DNA of 64,000 bases from an uncultured Candidatus Melainabacteria bacterium (GTDB lineage Bacteria; Cyanobacteriota; Vampirovibrionia; Gastranaerophilales; Gastranaerophilaceae): positions 124,001-188,000 of the forward strand of contig CAKVIG010000002.1 of the NCBI GenBank assembly GCA_934754515.1, given 5' to 3'. Positions 61,327 through 64,000 of this stretch are shown here, in pieces; position 1 is the stretch's first letter, and each line of letters begins with the position of its first letter. The translations under genes were made by a program, and so were the position numbers. The notes beneath the pieces were generated by a model. The model was not told the DNA's origin, ran no database searches, and was given only the letters and a program-made list of their open reading frames with translations.

Positions 61327-62405
61327 TAGAAATCATTATCCTCATCAATTTCTTCATCTTTAAAGTATTCAAAACCTGAACAAGTTCTGAAATTCTTTAG
61401 AATCGCTTTATCAAATTCTTCGTCAGGTACAATTTTACCGTTAACATAAGTATAGCTTATGCCTGCTGTCGGCTCATCCGTAACTTTTTGTGCGTAATAA
61501 TCGTCACTGGAAATTAGTTTTCTTGAAACTTCGTTCAACAGATTAAAAATATACGCAGACTGCAATGTTGATGAATCAGGTTCTTCTACAATAAGCATAG
61601 CAGCTTTTTGAAGTTCACTCAAAGAATCATTATAACGATTTAATTGTCTTAAAAGCACCGCCAAATTATAGTGAGAGTCGAATCTCATCGGCTCAACATC
61701 AATTGCTCTGCAATAATCTAATCCTGCTTCTTTGTATTCACCGCGTAAATGATGAGCAACGGCTCTATTGTAATAGATATCATAATTCTTTTTCAAGAAT
61801 TTTAAAGATTTTGTATAAGCAGTAATTGCATCGCCTAAAAACTGATACGCCAAATATTTCTTTTCAAGAGGCAGATACATAGCTTTTTGCTTGTAAGCTA
61901 CACCTTTGTTATAATAAGCAATCCCACGGTTTGCCCTAACGCTTTTTACGTTAGAATACACAAACGGAATCCAAAGTTTCCAAATTTTAAGTTGGGTAAT
62001 CGTATCAAATTGGTCGATAGCTTCGTCAAAAAATCCTAAGTCTTCAGAATATACAATACCCAAATTCATTCTTGCCATTACAAATTTGGGATTATATTTA
62101 ATTGCGTGTTCATAAGAATCTACAGCAGAAAAATAATCCTCATACACAGCATAAATATTTCCTAAGTTAAACCAAGCTTCATAGTGTTCGGGATAAAGTT
62201 TCAAGCCTTCTTGATAATATTCCAAAGTCTTAGCCATATTATCTTGGCTGTAAGCCTGATCGCCTTTATAAATCAGGTACATACCTTTTACTTTAAGTGC
62301 TTGTTTTTCTATCCAACCCCAAAAGAAGAAAGTCAGAATTGCCAAAATGCAAATCAGAATTACGAGTGTAACTTTTGAAAATAATTTTCGGATAAAACGT
62401 TTCAT
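61326..62405 (-). CDS. Membrane-anchored TPR protein
   Basis: A 359-residue protein with one N-terminal TM helix (about 10-32, VTLVILICILAILTFFFWGW) and then several TPR units (DQAYSQDNMAKTLEYYQEGL, AWFNLGNIYAVYEDYFSAVD, ARMNLGIVYSEDLGFFDEAI, YYNRAVAHHLRGEYKEAGLD, HYNLAVLLRQLNRYNDSLSE). A protein-interaction scaffold; partner unknown, but it is coupled to the GGDEF gene (stop/start share one base). Confidence 0.82.
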   Translation of the reverse strand: MKRFIRKLFSKVTLVILICILAILTFFFWGWIEKQALKVKGMYLIYKGDQAYSQDNMAKTLEYYQEGLKLYPEHYEAWFNLGNIYAVYEDYFSAVDSYEHAIKYNPKFVMARMNLGIVYSEDLGFFDEAIDQFDTITQLKIWKLWIPFVYSNVKSVRANRGIAYYNKGVAYKQKAMYLPLEKKYLAYQFLGDAITAYTKSLKFLKKNYDIYYNRAVAHHLRGEYKEAGLDYCRAIDVEPMRFDSHYNLAVLLRQLNRYNDSLSELQKAAMLIVEEPDSSTLQSAYIFNLLNEVSRKLISSDDYYAQKVTDEPTAGISYTYVNGKIVPDEEFDKAILKNFRTCSGFEYFKDEEIDEDNDF

Positions 62406-62455
62406 ACCTTTTAGATTATAACATGAAAAGCTAATTTAGTTTTGTAGCTTAATTT

Positions 62456-64000
62456 TTAATCTAATTTCACATCACCAAGCATTTTCTGTTTAAGCCAGTA
62501 TGTCAGGAATTCTTCGCTGTTTGCTTTTGGAGCATTCGGATTGTTTTTTTGTTTCATTTTTTGCATTGGCGTAAGCTGTTTCAGATTTTCTTTTTCTTGC
62601 CTTGCAACCATTGTGTCATAAATTTTGTTTTTAGCAAGATGTTCCAATCCTTTCTTACCACCGGATAAAGCCTTGCCGGTCTTTGAATCATGACCCATTA
62701 CATCTACGAAATCGAATCCCATAATTGCATGATTCAAATCATCTAAAGAATTTTTAGCCGAAGTTCGTGATTTGTGTAAATTTAACTGTGATGAGCTTGG
62801 AATAATATCATATTTTTGCATAATATTATCTGTTAGAGCTAATATTTTTTCGTCATTCATTTGTTCAAGTTTTGTAGAATTATCAAAGAAACAAGCTTTG
62901 AGTTCTTGTTCAACTTTTTCAACCGCACCGTTTTTATCCATGCCGGCAGGAAGTTTCGCGCCATCCAAAACATATTCGGCAATATCTTTTACATTACCTT
63001 GTTTAATATAGCTTGTTAAATTCAAAGCTCTAAGCGATTGGTCAACACCCATATCAATAGTATTGCCTGTATCAATCAACGTAAATAATTTTCCGCGTCT
63101 TGTTCTTAAAACATTCGGGTCAATAAAGATATTACCGGGGTGAATATCTGCGTGAATTACTTTACCGTTTTTATCAATTTTATGAAATTGTTCAATAAAT
63201 ACTTTTTGATATTCTTGTAACAAATAATCTGTATCACTTTTTCTTAATTTGATATCAGAAAAATCTGGCATTCTTTCTGTTACATATTTTATTTCTTCAT
63301 CAATACGTTTAAGTTCCAGCTCTTTAATTGTTGTATTCTTTTCTAATTTATTAACAGCTTCCTTTTGTAAATATAGTTTATTCAAATCCATAAACGAAGA
63401 CAGACTTACGCCTTTTGCTTTTTCCATTACATAAACATTATTTTTAACTTCAATCGGTTTAACAACATTTGCAACTCTCGTAGTTTTAGAAAGTTTTAAA
63501 GCAGCATCCATTTCATTCTTTAAATCGACTTCTTTAAGAATACCATCGGCTAAATCTTCAACATTTCTAAGCAAATAATCTTTTTCATCTGCAGATTTAC
63601 CTGACATATTTTTTACCATATCAATAAATTTTTGTTTGTCGTTTAAAATTTTATCCTTTGTAATTCCGTCTTTTAGTATTTTTATACAAACATCTTTGCC
63701 AGATGCGTTTTTCGCAAGATAAGTTTCTGCAACTGTTCCAACGCCTAGTAATTTACTTACTTTATAACCGTTTCCAAGGTTAGAAGTGATATAATTTTGA
63801 GCTTCATCCAATGTTCTTGTTGGCGGGCATTTTTCTCGAAGCGCAGTTGTTAATTCCGAACCATCCGCAGAAATCTGTTTAAACTTAACCGCAAACAAAT
63901 TCTCTTTTGTAAGTTGTTTGATTTTATCATTAACACTTCCTGTTCCTTCAATAATTGATTTAATGTTTGGAGAGTCTAACATTGTACCTTCAAGTTGTTT
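62456..64000 (-). CDS. ABC1/UbiB-like atypical kinase (5' end beyond window)
   Basis: The frame is open to the window edge, so the true N-terminus is not seen; from the first in-window ATG (63982) it is 508 residues. Features of ABC1/ADCK-type kinases: KLLGVGTVAETYLAK loop, Lys in VCIKILKDG (K101), catalytic HADIHPGNIFID (277-289) and metal-binding LIDTGNT (302-308, DTG instead of DFG). The family's KxGQ motif is not visible. The C-terminus is basic (PMQKMKQKNNPNAPK). Substrate unknown; a quinone-synthesis role is doubtful here. Confidence 0.72.
   Translation of the reverse strand, partial: KQLEGTMLDSPNIKSIIEGTGSVNDKIKQLTKENLFAVKFKQISADGSELTTALREKCPPTRTLDEAQNYITSNLGNGYKVSKLLGVGTVAETYLAKNASGKDVCIKILKDGITKDKILNDKQKFIDMVKNMSGKSADEKDYLLRNVEDLADGILKEVDLKNEMDAALKLSKTTRVANVVKPIEVKNNVYVMEKAKGVSLSSFMDLNKLYLQKEAVNKLEKNTTIKELELKRIDEEIKYVTERMPDFSDIKLRKSDTDYLLQEYQKVFIEQFHKIDKNGKVIHADIHPGNIFIDPNVLRTRRGKLFTLIDTGNTIDMGVDQSLRALNLTSYIKQGNVKDIAEYVLDGAKLPAGMDKNGAVEKVEQELKACFFDNSTKLEQMNDEKILALTDNIMQKYDIIPSSSQLNLHKSRTSAKNSLDDLNHAIMGFDFVDVMGHDSKTGKALSGGKKGLEHLAKNKIYDTMVARQEKENLKQLTPMQKMKQKNNPNAPKANSEEFLTYWLKQKMLGDVKLD

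Overview
The window is an AT-rich bacterial chromosome segment. It most resembles an anaerobic, gut-type non-photosynthetic cyanobacterial relative (Melainabacteria/Vampirovibrionia, order Gastranaerophilales). That placement is inferred from several cues: the long cyanobacterial-type NusB; type IV pilus/Tad parts (PilT, a CpaE-like ATPase, a prepilin); anaerobic redox proteins (reverse rubrerythrin, a flavoredoxin-rubredoxin fusion, Fe-S serine dehydratase, PPi-dependent phosphofructokinase); and a group of lineage-type hypotheticals with a short N-terminal NPxFxG/SFxG box. No rRNA, tRNA, CRISPR array, prophage or transposase gene was found. Two housekeeping RNAs are clear: tmRNA (with a duplicated 5' end) and RNase P RNA.

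Layout. 1-8.5 kb: 3' part of secY, a cpaE-like gene with a membrane protein, a UvrA paralogue lacking the UvrB-binding domain, nusB, ftsY, and rpmI-rplT. 8.8-15.5 kb: flavoredoxin-rubredoxin, type-4 uracil-DNA glycosylase, ssrA, a prepilin, a DtxR-like regulator, a SpoIID-like protein and pfp. 15.8-21.3 kb: a minus-strand block infA-rpmJ-rpsM-rpsK-rpsD-rpoA-rplQ-truA-rplM-rpsI, separated from secY. 22.5-26.7 kb: ychF, pilT, a GltD-like oxidoreductase and rnpB. 27-30.3 kb: two large tandem paralogous proteins of unknown function. 30.3-45.6 kb: pgeF, a phosphoheptose isomerase, a secreted pseudo-M48 protein, fmt, def, trkH-trkA, pheS, sdaAA-sdaAB, a response regulator, reverse rubrerythrin and glyS. 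46-64 kb: GH57 and glgA (alpha-glucan metabolism), an OB-HD phosphohydrolase, plsC, a ComM/YifB-type ATPase, a PilZ protein, an M49-like metallopeptidase, a nine-module helix-turn-helix repeat protein, tsaB-tsaE, a GGDEF/GAF cyclase, a TPR protein and an ABC1-type kinase running off the window.

Most intergenic regions over 300 bp are filled with short dispersed palindromic repeats: CCCTCTCC/GGAGAGGG hairpin elements, some with nearly perfect terminal inverted repeats; a GAACGACATTCGCGCC family; and AAAAAGCTGGAT-bounded elements.

The most striking unexplained signal is a pair of homologous ~250-bp units at 9463-9714 (+) and 57358-57096 (-). Each has its own promoter, a 23-24 codon hydrophobic micro-ORF behind a consensus Shine-Dalgarno, a hairpin inside the ORF, a terminator-like hairpin and complementary 5' and 3' ends. 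The organisation resembles type I toxin mRNAs, but each unit also sits about 10-12 nt upstream of a larger gene and could instead be a leader-peptide regulator. The second strong signal, directly divergent from the second unit, is a protein made almost wholly of nine HTH modules at a strict 51-52 residue period.
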